Assembly: GCA_008711295.1 (NCBI GenBank)
Contig: VUYV01000037.1
Span: 583,160 to 647,159 of the forward strand
Length of the DNA: 64,000 nucleotides
Source: Anarhynchus alexandrinus
Lineage: Eukaryota > Chordata > Aves > Charadriiformes > Charadriidae
Direction: 5' to 3'
The notes under the pieces are model-generated. The model had not been told where the DNA came from. It was given only the letters and a program-made list of their open reading frames with translations, and ran no database searches. Made by a program: the position numbers and the translations under genes. This document shows, one piece after another, positions 49,001 through 63,200 of this stretch. Every line of letters begins with the position of its first letter. Position 1 is the stretch's first letter.

Positions 49001-52000
49001 GAGAATGCAGGAGGTTTTGCGGGAAGGAGAGGCCGATTCTATTTCAGTTTCGTACAGAACAAGACACCACAGCTGCACTGTCATTATGCAGGGGAGGGTC
49101 CCAGCTTTAAATGAGACGTTAAGACATAATTTTTTTTTTAAAATCCATCTCATCTTGTATAGGCAATTTCAAGGAAAATAAAACCCATTTTAAAACTGAA
49201 TTTTCCATTTTGGAAATAGCGAGGTCAAAGTATTTCTTCAAATGTGCAAAACAGAGATGAAGACTTCTCCACTGAGAAACTGTGCCCACTGAAACATGCA
49301 CTATCAAAATCAAAATATCTACAGCACTGAGAACTGGAATAGAATTTTCAGGTTTGAGTTTCAGCAAAGCTCTCAATTGAAAACCAAAATTATGTAGAAA
49401 GAATGTTTGTTGATAAAATAGAAAACTAAAACTTTTAGGACAATTGCTGTCTAACCATTTACAAGATGTTTTGGGTTTTTTTCAAATGGGAAAAGGTGCT
49501 TTTTTTCTAAGTGTTGCTTCAAAATGCAGTCAGCAATACACACAGGATCAAAATCCACTCTGTGTCCAGGATTTCGGGGAGGGTTGAGATTGTGAGGGTT
49601 TGCCGTCTAACTGAAATTGCATGTCAAGCCTCTTTCTCAGAGTTAACTATTTGCAGTTAACTGTTTTCAGATCTGAGATCTCCCAAATGTCATGCCAGAG
49701 CCGTCAATTCTTATTATAAGATTATCCATAGAGGACCGAATGGCAAAAATAGAAGGTGGAATCAGCATGAGTTACCTTTTCAAATGACTCAGGGGACACT
49801 TGGCTTTGAGACCAATTCCTTATCTGTGTCACATGGACCCTTAATTTGTTATCTTCTAAGCGCAAGATTAATCTCTGTTTTGTTCCCAGCATGTAGGGAA
49901 ATTGCTCTTATGATTGCAGTGTGGCAAAGACATACACGAGACAGCTTTCAGCTGAACAGTTCCTACCAACAGCTAAGTGGGAAGAGCTATAGGTCTATCA
50001 CTTCTTGGTAGGTGGCTCCCAGTACCTCTGCTACTCACCTTATCTTAAAGCAGAATCTGCAGCGTAGACATACTTTTAGCATGTCTCAGGATAAACAACC
50101 TTGGGCTACGCCCTCATGGTGTGTACAGATGGATACGATAGACTGAGGAGGCAGTGACAGCTGTAGGTCTTTGCAATGCAGAAACCTGACGGGAGGCTGG
50201 GCTACTGTGGCTGCCGAAAGCTGCCCTACATTAACTCTGCCCCATATAGGCAAAGCTCCAAAGGTTGCACAAAGAGAGGTAATCCAGTTACGTGAGGGAT
50301 GCCCTTACCTTACTATTGACAAAAACTGAGGGCTGCCCAAACCTTTCTTTTCATCTAAAAGTTCTTTTCTTGACTCTATGTGAAGCTAGGCCAACTTCCA
50401 AAAAAAAAAAATAATTAAATGGACATATGCTGAGACCTGAGTAAACCAGGGATCACTTTGAAGTAATGTTAGTATCCACTGGTGCTTTCAGTGGGAAATT
50501 CATCGTTACTCACTATGCCATGGGTAGGCAAAGCTTGGCTATTTTAATTACTTTATTGACCATTTCTCTAAGTCATCATTCTGAAATTTCAAAATGAAAC
50601 ACAAGGAATTGGGGGGAAAAAAAAAAGCAAAGCTTTTTTCTTTGCATACATGGCTGTATAAGAAATGACTTCCCTGAATACCCTAGCTCTAATGAGCACA
50701 GCTAGGTGCACATCTGTGTTTCTGTCCACATGGGTTTCAGTTAATCTGTGCTCTTCTATAAACATGTATTGTATGAAAATATTAAGTACAATGAAGAATT
50801 GATACTGCGGAGTTATGAAACTTCTAGAATAACGTACATGCAGACTTGATACACAGCTCAAGTAAAGCAGGCCCTGACCCAGCAAAGCACTCCAACACAT
50901 GCTTTATGTTAAGTCTGTGAATATTGTCACTGAAAGCAAATGAGACCACTTGTGTGCTGAAAGTGTTTTGCTGGATTAAAGCCTAAAGAAAGGGGGGAAC
51001 TGCACAAAAGACCTTTTACGACAAGCAGGAGAGAGAATTCCCACCAGTACTGTCAGAAACAAAAAATAACTGGACACCTTCTCCTCTGGTTACTAGGACT
51101 TCTAACTCCCATTTACCCATGCCACATAAACCTTAAATTCCCAAGAGTTTAAAAACAAACAAAAAAAATTAAGTCTTAAAAATCGAAACAGTTAAGGGAA
51201 ATAGGGGGAAGCTATTTTGCTTTAAATCATGGTGAGTACTCTGTGACTTCAAGAAGAAAACTCATTTTTGCAATATATCACTAGCTTTTTAGGCACCTGG
51301 TAAACTATGATCATAAAAGAAAAACCTCACCAGTTATAGGAAGCAGTAGGTTAGTGAAGGGCTCACAAAAAAAATAAAATAAAGGATAAAGACCTGGTTC
51401 TTTCTAAAGCAAATGATCTTATATATTACCTTGTTAGTGTATAGGCATCTTGGGGAAAATAAAAATTAGTTCAAAGTCACACAGAGGTAGGTACACGCAA
51501 AAACCATGAGCGAGGGTAAGGTACCACTTAGAGCTATACCGGAATACGGAGCAGCCATGCCAGGGAGAACAGGTCACAGGGATGGAGCAAACTGGATGTT
51601 ACTTTATTGTACCCCAGACCAGTGAAATGGTTCAGGTCTGCTGAAATGCAATCCCTCACCTCTTTTCTCCAGAGGTGTGCTGATCTGCATTGTCCCTCTC
51701 ACTTCCACTCTAAGACATAGGTAGATGCCAGCAGCCAAGCGTATCAACATAGGTAATTCAAAAATGAAGAGCAAAGAGCAGAAAAAGATCAATCTTCGTA
51801 TACCTCAGCTTTGCTGTTACTCTACCACCTCAGTTGCCATGTGTGAATTGAGAGCGTGAGCATGACTGCATCATCGATTATACCTAAGGAAATGATTCTG
51901 CAAACAGTGGCCTTATGTCAATAGCTTTTAGATTTTCTGTGCTGAATCACAAAACCTCAGTGGGAAAACATGGTGAGGAAAGCAGCAGAGATATCTCCAT
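40001..52000. other. Unique non-coding stretch
   Basis: No gene or clear transposon was seen in 12 kb. It contains AT-rich blocks with regulatory texture at about 40520-40760, 42060-42200 and 47860-48040, a 14-bp palindrome at 47157-47170, A11 at 50401-50411, and a locally GC-richer patch at 41210-41580 where both strands have frames of 102-117 codons without recognisable domains. On the minus strand, 47526-47845 is bounded by a good donor (CAC|GTAAGT) and a T-rich acceptor, but it is not clearly open in any frame. Confidence 0.6.
47157..47170. repeat. 14-bp perfect palindrome
   Basis: CCACTTTAAAGTGG equals its own reverse complement. The half-site CACTT resembles an NKX2-type homeodomain site (AAGTG), present here as an inverted pair. 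This is a motif resemblance only. Confidence 0.8.
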
Positions 52001-52782
52001 CAATTTGACAATTAAGCCTTGGTGAAAAGTTGCACATCCTAAATAGAATTTTGCCAAAGCCACTCTCTTCTTGTCCTGTCAAAAAGTACTCATCCATTGG
52101 ACTGCTAAAAGTTTACAGATTTTGTGTAACTTCGCATAGATGCATTCAACATTCTATCTCTCTGCTCTGGTTCCCTGAAACAAAGATGTCACCTATCATT
52201 TTAGTCCCACGTAAAAGCCCCAGGCTGCTGTCAGAGTACCTCAGAGACATAAGCCTTTGACACGGAGCGAAGTAGTAGCTGGTGTAACGTCAGCTCACCT
52301 TAATAGCACAGTTTCTGGGAACAGAATTCAGCTTTATCAAGAATAAAGAAAATTTATATTTGAATTTGTAAAAAAGAAAACTATATTTTCTTAACTGAAG
52401 CTAGTTTGGGAGGTTTTTTCTCCTTTTCTCATTTCCACAGCCTACATAAGATTACTTTCACTGAGAGATTTTATTCAATTCTGTATGAGAGTGTGTTATT
52501 TTTTTCCAGTCAGTCATTTTTAGATTATTCAGGAAATGTGGCAATGAGTGATTTCCAGTAGTTCAAGATGCACATTTGGTACAACCCATACACCTCTGAC
52601 GTACATTTCACCCAGCTGAGGGCAGTGTCTTGCACACAATAACACGCGCCCCTCATGAGAAACCCAACCACAGGCACATCTCGGCTCACGCTCTTGAGAC
52701 TCTCTAAGCCTCAGATACCAGTCTCAGAATAATCATACTGAAAATGACAACTTTCTCAGTGTCAAAGATTACTTCCCTTGAG

Positions 52783-52924
52783 GCTTCTCAGTTCCTTCTT
52801 CTCAGACCATTTTCCTTCCTTCATACTCATGTCTTCTTTTTCATCTACCTCTCCCCTTCCCCTTTTTTCAACTCAGTTGTCTCCTTTGTTCTCTCCAGTC
52901 TTTCTGTCCTTCTTCTCTCCCCTT
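52783..52924 (+). repeat. Pyrimidine-rich low-complexity tract
   Basis: About 140 bp are dominated by C and T (TTCCTTCT, CTCCCCTTCCCC, TTCTTCTCTCCCC and similar). It explains the two overlapping leucine/serine/phenylalanine-rich open frames at 52744-53029, which I regard as compositional. Confidence 0.8.
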
Positions 52925-53582
52925 GTACTTAACCCTTCAGTAAAGAGAAGAGAACCCATCCCCATTATGTGTGTATATGTCCCCAAACAAACACTTGTTT
53001 GGGACTTGATCCATGGATGTCTCTCTTAAAATTCATACTGACACATAAAAAGAGCAATGCTTATAGCAGCAAAGTGGTTACAAACTCACAAGGAAAGGTC
53101 AAATATTCTCTGAAGGTCTTTCTCAGAGAATCACCATATGCTCGCTTTTTTACCAGTGAGTTAGGCCACCAATGAATTGAAAACATTTTAATCCCTGTGA
53201 TTATGGGAAAAAAAAAAACACAACAAAAACCACACCTTAATGCAATTATTCCTGAGAGTAAATAGTGATCAATTTGAGTGAGGGTGGATAAACAAGATTG
53301 TTTGGCGTTTGTTTTGTACATATATAAAATTGGTTCGCTTATCTCAGGACTGTTCACTTATCATTAATCTTCTCCATGTGTCATGTGAACTATTCTTTAT
53401 TTGGGAACTTTCTCACATCAGTTTTGCGTGAAGAAAGAAATCAGACATATTTTACTGCTTAGCTATCCTGTTGAGTCCAAACAATTACTCCCATTAGGTG
53501 ACATCACCCTTACTAACCTTTAAGTAATTCCACCTACACAATGCTCCTTCAGCAGCACTTACACACAATGAAATGGAACATT

Positions 53583-53595
53583 AAAAAAAAAAAAA
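53583..53595. repeat. A13 homopolymer
   Basis: Thirteen A are followed by GAAATCAG. No retroposed body was seen. Confidence 0.85.
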
Positions 53596-56204
53596 GAAAT
53601 CAGAAAATGTTTCCAGTTGAACTGAGTCATCTGTACTTGTGAAAATCTCATTAACTATTCTGCAGTTCCAAGTTGAAATGAGACCCATTTACCTGCACAA
53701 GTGTAAAACTATGCACAAGCACTTAAATCTCTTCGTACAGATACATCCTCGCCCTCACAAAACCGTCCTACATGACTGCAGTAATATTATGACTACCTCA
53801 TACGTAAACTGTAAAAGTAATGAAATGGCTGTGACCTCCTTATACAGGCAAATTGTAAGAGAAGGCAGATCATTTCACATTTTTGCAAAGTGAATTACCT
53901 AGGTACTGCTCTACACATGCAGTATTCAAAATGAAGATAAATATTCCACGCTGGTTTCTCACATCATAGCTGCTGGATGTTGGCATCTGCATCTTTGCTG
54001 CCTGGGAGCTATCTGCTGGTTATTTTCAAACTATTTATGTGCACAAGAAGAGGTGCATATGCTAACCAAAACTGAGGTAGAAACAGTTTATCCTTCTTCT
54101 GTCGTTGCCTTAGTGGAAGGTATCTGTAGAAGACTCTTAAGAACACCCTTCCACGGCTGCAGTCACTGCCTTTTTTGCAATTCCTATTTTTATAACACTT
54201 AATGAAGATACTGTTAGTTAAATGATGTCTAAATGAGACTTCAGTATTCTTTCACCTTTGAAATACAGTACAAACATGAATGGATATATTCCAACATAAA
54301 AATATGAACATTTTGGTTCCTGCTCTTATGTTGGCTTCTTACACAAGAAAGAAATCTGAGGCAAAATCCCCAAATGCAGTAACTTTCCTTGCTTTAAAGA
54401 AATTAAAATGCAGGTGCTTTTCTTGAATTCCCTAGTGGTCTGGGGTTTTTTTACACAAGATGATGCATGCTAGCTGTAGTGCCCTAGAACACTGCTAGAG
54501 AAAATTAATACATAGATAGGAAATCAGTAGTTTTGTCATTCAAGAAACGTTAGAGTTGAAAAAGCAACTTTCAAAAAGAGGAAAAAACATATTTTCAGAA
54601 GTTTTCCTTTCTTCTTTTGTCTCTTCTGTATTTTGTTTTTTTACCCCAGCATTTTTCAATACTTTTAGTACAGCTCTCATAACACAGTATCTTTTGTCAT
54701 TGATAACCTGCCAGGACATCATAGTGATGCTCTTGCTACATCTGGCTTGCTAAGGAGAACACAGTAATGACAAATATTCATGACTACAATTCCACTATTG
54801 GGCTGCGTCAAATTTTTCCCAATTCTCCCATCTTCACTTATCTAGCTAGCTGTCGGTTTGCAGGACATTTATACACCTCTCATTTCTGGAATATCTGAGG
54901 GCCCAGATTTACAGAGACAGCTAAACTCCTGTAGATGGAGATGGGATGTTGGGGTTTGGGTTTTTTTTTGCACTGTCCAAGTTATCAAAATGAATATATA
55001 TTTGCACCTTTAGGCATTTCAGTCTGTTCCTATCCAGCCCTAAATATTTTATGGAATAACAACTTGAATACATAGCCATTGCTCTTAAATCATCTTTTAT
55101 CAGTCTAACCTCAACTGTAACACATCCCTCGCATACCACACAAATGACTTTGAAAGTATTTAGCCATCATTTGTTAAGGTTTGCATCTAGGGTTGGTACA
55201 TGTTTCTGCAGTTTCTCAAGACATCCTAAGGACAGGCTGCTGTTTCTTCAAATGCCTCTAAAGGTATGTAGGTATGTTTACACTGCAAGTCAAGCCCAAG
55301 TTTGAAGTCATTCTCCAGGTCAAACCTGCTCACTCTCTTTGTTACTTATATACAAATATACACCCAAGTACAGGCTGAGTACAAGCAGTCTCAGGAACTC
55401 CCTGAGGTGGAGCCTGAACACTCACAGGTGTTACCTACACAAGGTAATACAGGTTGACCTTTCTGTTCCTGGTGATGTGGTTAAACCTATACATATCCAG
55501 GACCAAGCAGGCTCATCTTATTCTATCCCAAGCTCCTCCTAAGCATAGCCTGAACATTCCGAGTCCATAGCCAGTCTGTATAGTTGGATTAAGAGCCAGC
55601 AATGTGGAATCACACAGGCACAGAAGTCACAATGATTAACCTCCTCTAAGCATGCTCTTCATCCCCTAATGCATTCAAAACTAAAGAACTTAAAGGGAAC
55701 AATAAATCAGGGCAAAGGTTCTTCAGCATTCTCACCAGAGTTTTAAAATTATACAGGACAAAGTTCAGACAAAAGACATCATGCTTAGACAGACAAGAGG
55801 ACTTCCACACAGAAAATTACCTTGCTAAAACTAAATTCATGATGCGTCCTCCCTCTAGGTAAACTAGCTTATGTTCTCTGTGCTCACACACCTATTGAAA
55901 AGAGAGCAGAACTTGCCCCTTCCCTTGTTTTAAAGCAGGTCCTGTAAATTCCAACTTGTAAATGACCCTTGCATGAGTCCTCCTTGTTAGCTGCTGGGAA
56001 AAAAAAAAGATAAAATACAAGAAGAGAGCGGACGGTGTTCTCCAGGAATACCTGTTTCCACTTAACCTGCCAGACATGTGAACGAGCATCAGCAGCACTG
56101 GACACTCCAGCTACCGCCAGCTGTGCGAGATGTACCAAGCAGCTGCAGGGTCAGGGAAGAGCACATAAATATAGAGAGAAACACCAAGCATGAGTTTATT
56201 AACC

Positions 56205-56232
56205 ACCCCCCCGCACACACACAGACACACAC
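56205..56232. repeat. C7 run and CA-rich microsatellite
   Basis: CCCCCCC, then G, runs into CACACACACAGACACACACTC. This is short low-complexity sequence. Confidence 0.85.
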
Positions 56233-56546
56233 TCATCCTAGCATGAAATTCAATAAACAGAGCTTGAGGCACAGTGCTGTAAGTTTAACATCTTTAAAGG
56301 CAAAGGGGGGAAAATCCAAGAACATTTATGGAGAATAAGCAAAATCAGGCACTCTGTGGGGGTAGCCAGATGCCTAATGGTGATTACTACACATTCTTTC
56401 ATCTAAATAGACCGCAGGAAAGAAAAAGATTAAAACATCTCCTTTATTTCAAAAACATGTGTGCAAGTGGCATGGGATGAGGTGCAAAATATTAATAATA
56501 AACATCCCCACTCAGACTGCTTGTGTTCATAGGATGAAGAAAACCA

Positions 56547-56567
56547 CAACAAAACAAACAAACAAAA
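56547..56567. repeat. (AAAC)n short tandem repeat
   Basis: About five AAAC units (AACAAAACAAACAAACAAAA). This is simple sequence. Confidence 0.85.
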
Positions 56568-59500
56568 GTCCCCAGTCTTTTCACCTGCCCCTTTCATAAA
56601 TGTCTTTGGCACTATTCTCCAGGCAAGGATCAATACCTATTTCCTAAGACATTTATTTAGGGATTTAAGACTTCCAATTGAGCCCTGCCTAGGGAGTTGT
56701 CCCCCCTGCCTCCGCTTCTTTTACTTGAAAAAACAAAAAGAAAGAAAAAAGAAACCAACTGCCTTATTCTGATTCTAGACTCCACTCTCTCTCGTCTATC
56801 ATATTTTTTTTAATCTCAGAGGTTTCCTCTTACAAATTCTCTCCTTATTACAGTGCTTCAGTTCAGAGCAGTCTACTACAGCTGGGTTTTGAACACCATC
56901 ATCCCAGCAAGGTTCAGCACATTTTAGGAAGACACTCATTTTAGACAAGATGGGTTAATTATGGGGCTGTATGTTTACATTGCTATTCATTTATTTCGAG
57001 AACATCCAGTACACACAATTTTCTCCTGAAGGGAGAAAGTCTGCAAAAGAGTATCCAGATAATGCAGCACTTTTTGGCTGTTCAGAAAAGCTTAAGGCCA
57101 AGTACTGCTCTATTACTTCCATACAGCTACTGTTTTCAATAGGAGCAATCACACAAACTAACAACAGAATTTAACCCTTCACTCGTCCATTGGCAGATTC
57201 TCTCCAGACTTGTGTGACTGATGCTAGCCAGACAGAGTCCTAGAGGTAATGTTCCTGTTGCTAAATTTATTTGTTTAACTTTTCAGTGATTGTGTTAACA
57301 GAATCCACATAATTCCAGGAAAAGAAACGAGTGCCTTCTGAAACTCATCAAAAATTGCTCATCTGTTAGTCAGCATGAATCATTACTACAGCAGGGTTTC
57401 CCAAAAAGCATCGTAGGAGTGGGAAAAAAAAGAAAGTACACCCCTCCTAATCTCGTAGGTTTTTAAGTAGGAAAATGAGGTAAGTAGTGGCAGATTTGAT
57501 ATGTGTACAGAAGACAAAAACATGTTGAGGTCCCAGTTTCTTGGGCACATAATGACATTATCACAACTTGACAAGCACAATAAGAATTTTGTATTAGGCT
57601 CCTATATAGCTGTTCAAGTGGTTTGTAAATTACCCGTACCTTTGCACAACGCTGAACTTCAAAAAGGCTGAAAAGAGTAAGTATGGACATTACAAGACCA
57701 GCAATATCCCTAGGTACTAGACCAAAGGTAAAAGATACTAGAAGACCTGGTAATTGGCAATAGGGTATATTTTTACACACAGTATCACAGTGTTGCATGA
57801 CCTGTGTACTCTGAGAACAGCTGTTAGGCTAGACTAAATAGAGAGTGAGTACCCATGGTGTTCTTTGGATTAATATTATTCTTTACTCTTTTCCTATAAC
57901 TTAAACACAATGATGATTTGATTACCTTGGAAAGATATATTGGCTGCACATACCCAAAAGAAATGAAAAAAAAACAGAAAGAAAAGTTAGAAAAGTTGCA
58001 AACTGTGTCATAGGAACTGGTTACCAGAGAGAAATCCATGTGGCAAAAACTGAGCCTGGAATTTGAGAATGGTGCACTCGGTGACCCATGGATTAAGAGA
58101 GATAAAAGCTGCCAACTTTACTGTCTGATCATTGGAACGAGACGGGAAGTAAATACAACTGGAAATCATTATGCCTTGTGATTTTATTTTTAGCTTCTCT
58201 TTGTTTGCTGAGTGCATTTGGCATAAATCTTACAGTTTAGAGATGGAGCAAGTCTTAATAGGCCCTCTAAAACATCCTTCTACAGTTTCCTAATCGACCC
58301 CTGTGGAGCATTCACCAGTATACACTGGCCTGTCTGTGTTTATGTTTCATGGAGTTTCCACCATTTTCTTTGAAAACCATGCTACATCTAATACATAAAT
58401 TATTTCACCTGGAACAGGCTAGGTTGCAACCTCTCTGCCCTTCTTATTTGGTTTGTTCTCTTCTTCCAGCCTGTTCCTCCCAGGAGAGGAGACTGAGATG
58501 CTGGGAATTCCCAGTATGGAAAATGTTGGGACTTGCTGATCACCTAAGTCTGTCTCTTTGTAACACCGGCTGTCTTAATGCTTCCTGCCTCTGGGTTTGT
58601 CCCATTTCACGTGCCCACACCGGTTCCTCTCATTTGTGTTCATCTAGCACTTGAACCATCTAGAGGATGATCCTGTGCAACATCAGCTGTTGCTTAGCCA
58701 AATTAGGCACATCACATATTTTCAGTCTTTCCTTGTAAGCAGTCATGCCAGCCCCTCTCATCACCTGTGTTGCTGTGTGCTGAGTTTCCTCTGATTTGCC
58801 TGTACCCAAGCACCAGGAGCTTCCAGAAACAGTATCTGAAACTGCATCATAATCTGCAGGTTTTTGAACTGCACTTGGACTAAGTATAGAATGCGGGAAG
58901 ATGTATTTCAAATTCCAAGTGGTCAATTACACCAGCAGCTGCATTCAAGGTCCTCACAATTCCATGCCACAACGCACTCATCTGAACCCAAACTACTCTT
59001 TCAGAGAGGAGCTGGGGATGGAAATGAGTAATGCAGCAGAGCACCATAGGCTCAGGTTATTTTTTACTAGGGAAAAGCAGGGGGCAAGAGCTCCTTACTG
59101 TTAAAGACCAAGAAATGGGTATCTGTAAGCTCTGACATGTCAACAGACCTCACTGTTGCAGTACCATCAGCAGTGAGTGGGGCAAAAAAGAATGCAAATC
59201 ACACTGAGTTTTACAAACCAGATGACAGCCTTTGAGCTGGACTTCAAAATGAACTGGAAGCTAATTCAGATATGAGGAGCTCTGATATCTTCATCCTGTA
59301 AGAGACACAGCGCTGCAAACAGGCTACATTCTCTCCTTTAAGTGATGCTTCCAGTAAGTCTTAAGTAGAAGGCGGCGGGGGGAAGTCTCCAACTGCATTT
59401 CAGCAAGCCAGTGTGGACACAGCAAAAGCATGGCTCATCCTCTAAAGGTCACAGCTCAGAAGAAAGTGACTGAATCTCCTCCCACCAGCAAACCCTATCT

Positions 59501-60132
59501 TCAGCCTCTTTTTTAGATCTCATTCAAAGACAAATAATTACTTTGGTCAACTACAGTGAAATGATGTCACTGAATTACTGAGAATGAAAGAGCATCTTAG
59601 CTGGTGTATGATGAAAGGCACGTACATACACTGAGAATTCTATCCCCATCTCAAGACTGAAAATAATTTTTAAAAACCTGCTTAACTTGAACACAAAAGG
59701 AAAGGAATCTTTTAGTTGTGAGCATTTATATGCTGTCCTCAGGAAATGCTCAGCTCAAATAATGTCACTGCAGCTCAGAGATGCCAATAAAAAAAAGAAC
59801 TGGTGTATAAATCATGTTGCTTTACGGTAATAATAGCTTTTGCACCAAAAGACGGCTCTTAATTTTCTTTTACACCTGTGAAAGTGTTCACTTTTCCCAA
59901 CAGGAAAGCACTAAACCAAAATGGGTGTCAGAGTGTTCCCTGTGAGGAACCACACCCCAAATCCTTGGTGATTTCCAACTGGCTTATGCTAGTGTAAATA
60001 TGGGATAACAGCGTCAAACAGGTCTCGCAGCCAGATCCTAAGTGAATGTAAACTAACACTTCAACCAACTGCTGTGACTGAGAACTGGCCTCTTTATCTC
60101 TGCCCGTAAATTACTTTCTCTGTGCTTTACAG

Positions 60133-60221
60133 GGCTCTGCCACAGTGCCCCACTAAAACCCTGGTTAATATGGGACTTTATTTTCCCTGTCTGTGGAAAA
60201 AGCTTGTCAGCATGAAGCACG
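60133..60221 (+). other. Candidate 89-bp exon (hypothetical)
   Basis: TTACTTTCTCTGTGCTTTACAG|GG, ending at 60132, is the best-looking splice acceptor I found in the window. CACG|GTAAGC after 60221 is a fair donor. One frame is open throughout (ALPQCPTKTLVNMGLYF, then PCLWKKLVSMKH), and the other two have stops. That frame also stays open beyond the donor to 60343. The 89-bp length would give unequal intron phases. I recognise no protein family. It may equally be a non-coding RNA exon or a coincidence. Confidence 0.2.
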
Positions 60222-63200
60222 GTAAGCATACGAACGGACGTCAACCACTTAGTGCTTATTATTCAATGGTACGACAAGGAACACCAGGTTTATACAGCTC
60301 TGGCTGGAATTGCTTTACCACCAGAGAAGGGATCAAAAGATAAACTAGACTGAAATAATCTGACAGTACTATTACCAATGTCATGTTCTGTTCACTGGCT
60401 GCACAAGCATGCACTTCACAGTTAACACCGAGGCTGGTCTGTGTTGAGTTAGTCCTACCCCAGACCTGCTCTGTTCCAAAACATGCTGATAGTACAGCAT
60501 TTTTTCATACCACTGCAATGCCATTTATTGCATTTTTCTTGCAAAAGAAAAAAGGTAAGTGAACTTCGTGCAGGGCCTGCTAAACTGTCACAGTAATTCT
60601 GGGACACTGCCCAATGGAAACATCTCATATCAGCTCAAAGATAGCCAAGATAAAATGGAAACCTGACCCAATTCACCATTTCTTTCAGAGAACTATGATG
60701 CCTACAGCACACAGATCCACAAGACCCTTAACACAGCCTTCTTAACGTGATCTTTGTCAGTCTCTTACCTCCTCCTTCGTCCCCTGTCCATGTTTCCTCC
60801 CGCACAAGATTTACAGTTCTCTGTTTTACACTCCTTTGAAGGCAAAATGATGCCCTCAGGCCCAGGAAAGAGGTGTGGATATCACAGGCACAGCAAGCAG
60901 AGAAGGCACCTCTTCCAGTCTCTGTGCTCCCTGGGGGTTCCCAAGGGGAAGACAACCATCAAGGACTGTAACACCTTTTCCATGGAGAGCTTTTTCCCGC
61001 ATGGTGGTCCTCCCTGTGGGAAAGCTCTCCCTCTGTACCGCAGATGAGCTTCCCCAGGATTCCCAGCAGTTTTGTTAAGGGACCTGGGCTACATGGCTCT
61101 GTGAAAGCCCCCAGGGACCTCCCAGGCCTGGGAAGGTGGAAGAGGAATCTCCTCCAAGTCATTCTGTGGGTAAGCAGGCACAAATCACATGGGCTGTGAT
61201 TCATACAGAGACACCTCGTCCAGGGAAACCACAAGCTGCCCCTCACCACCTAGCTGTTTCCCGGTGTCCTCCCTTCTCCCTCCACATCACATTGCAACAA
61301 ATGTTAATCGTGGATTTTGGTGCCCAAGATGGCACAGTTGTGCTTTCTAATTTATTGCTTTCCATTCTTCTCTGTTTTCCCAGCACTGTTTTCTATCTGT
61401 GCTCTTCTCAGTACTTATCTTTCACCCTTTCTTCTCCCTGTTTATAGGACAGTCTGATTACAGCAAATTACCAGCTTTTCACAAATGAGAATTTATAATT
61501 TGGATCACAGAGATAATGACAGAATGAATTTAAGAGCAGAAAAGATATTTTATGTTGTCTTTCCTATGAATTTTCTAGAGCTTTTACTATTGGGGGGAGA
61601 TAAAACCAAGCAATTTTTGATTAGTTGTGACTCTCACACTTGAAGTCTGCCCCACATTATTCAGTGGGGCCTGTTCAACATCTAACAAGGAGGAGACTTG
61701 GAGAAGTGGAAAGACAGTCTGAGGGACTTCAGCATCCTACTGTGGCCTCTGAGGGCAGGCCAGACCCAGAGACCTGGTGCCTGAGGTGGATGCTCAGTGT
61801 TCAGGGATCAGGCCCCTGGGTTCTCTCTTCAGCCCTGTCAGCCACAAATTTTTATTTATGAATTTTCACACCCACTCCCTAAGCTTTCCCTCTATTTTCC
61901 TTCACTTCATATTGCTGCTGAATGATATCTAAGATCTTCTGTCTTTAACTAGAGGTTCATGTGAGCAGCTTTCTCCTGAGGCTTTCTCCTCAGCACAGCT
62001 AACAAGTCTTCTCAATTCAGCATTGCTCTGAAGCCTCTTTACCCTTCAAAAAAGGCTAAATATTTTTGTTTGCCAAAGGCTCTGTGAGTCATAGAGAACA
62101 TGACTCCTGTGGTATAAACAAAGTTCAAGACTGAGGTTACATAGTCTATAAGAGGAAAGCTCTCAGGCAATGGTAGTACGTCCAGATGCCAGACCTCCCT
62201 CAGCAGATGCTGTCCCAAAACCCCCGAATGCAAAAAAGGTCACATTTCAGCCTCCTGACCTGAAGACAGCATGGTTCAATTTATAGGCAATATTTATGGC
62301 TATACAGTTCTTCTCTTAGAAGTAAATGGCAACTAATGAGCTTACATTTTACTAGCGAAGAAGTTAATCATGAGAGTAATTTTTGCTCTACTGCATATTG
62401 CTATAGGTTCAAGGCACATCATGGCTGCATGAGTTATTCTTGGGAGGCAGTGGAAGTCAATGGGAATATCAATATGAATATCAAGGGAGGTTTTGTCTTT
62501 TTGTTACATAAATACATGTGATAAGATCACACCAGCTGTTCACTGTCAGGATCTCTTACAGCATGGGGCCCTTACTGCGGTCGTTATGAGATGTGGTTGT
62601 TCCTAACAGAAATTGCAAGACAAAAAAATGCAGTAGTATATTTTTGCCACCAGAAATACCAAAATAAAATTTTCCTTCCTATTTTCCCAGTAGAGTTTCC
62701 TCAACATCAACAGAAAAATATGAGCTCAAGTATTGGGTATGGCATTGGGTTGGTCATGATGCCTTGTACATATTTCAGTGAAGGCAGTTTTCTGTGGATG
62801 TATTTTAATCTTGCAACCAACAGATTATGCTTACTGAGGCATATACCAAAATTAAACAAAAGAGGTTAGTTGAACTGTAGAACTCTTTTCCAGTAAGCTT
62901 TAAAATGTTTTCCTCAATGATATAATTTTAACATCTTCTTGGGATGAATGCCAGCGAGAGAACTGCAGAGAGAGCTTTAAAGGCAAATGAGCATAATGTC
63001 ACTGCTGAATATTCTACATTTATAAGTATGTAATTCAGGAAAGGGCATGGAAAAAAAAAAACATCAGTGAGAATTCTTCAGAAGGGGGAGAGCCCACTCT
63101 GTCTTCCCTAATGCAAAAGGGCCCCAAAGAGCCCCCATCCCTATTATAAAATACAACCTCTCACACCAGCAACACGGATCAAGGCTAAATAGCTTTATTC

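Noticed and set aside
51466..51495. Antisense MIR core (CAAAGTCACACAGAGGTAGGTA)
   Set aside because: One short word matches, but neither the head nor the CTGTAAAA block is present in the expected place.
52744..53029. Two overlapping L/S/F-rich frames as membrane proteins
   Set aside because: The hydrophobicity follows from the pyrimidine-rich tract, and no independent coding evidence exists.
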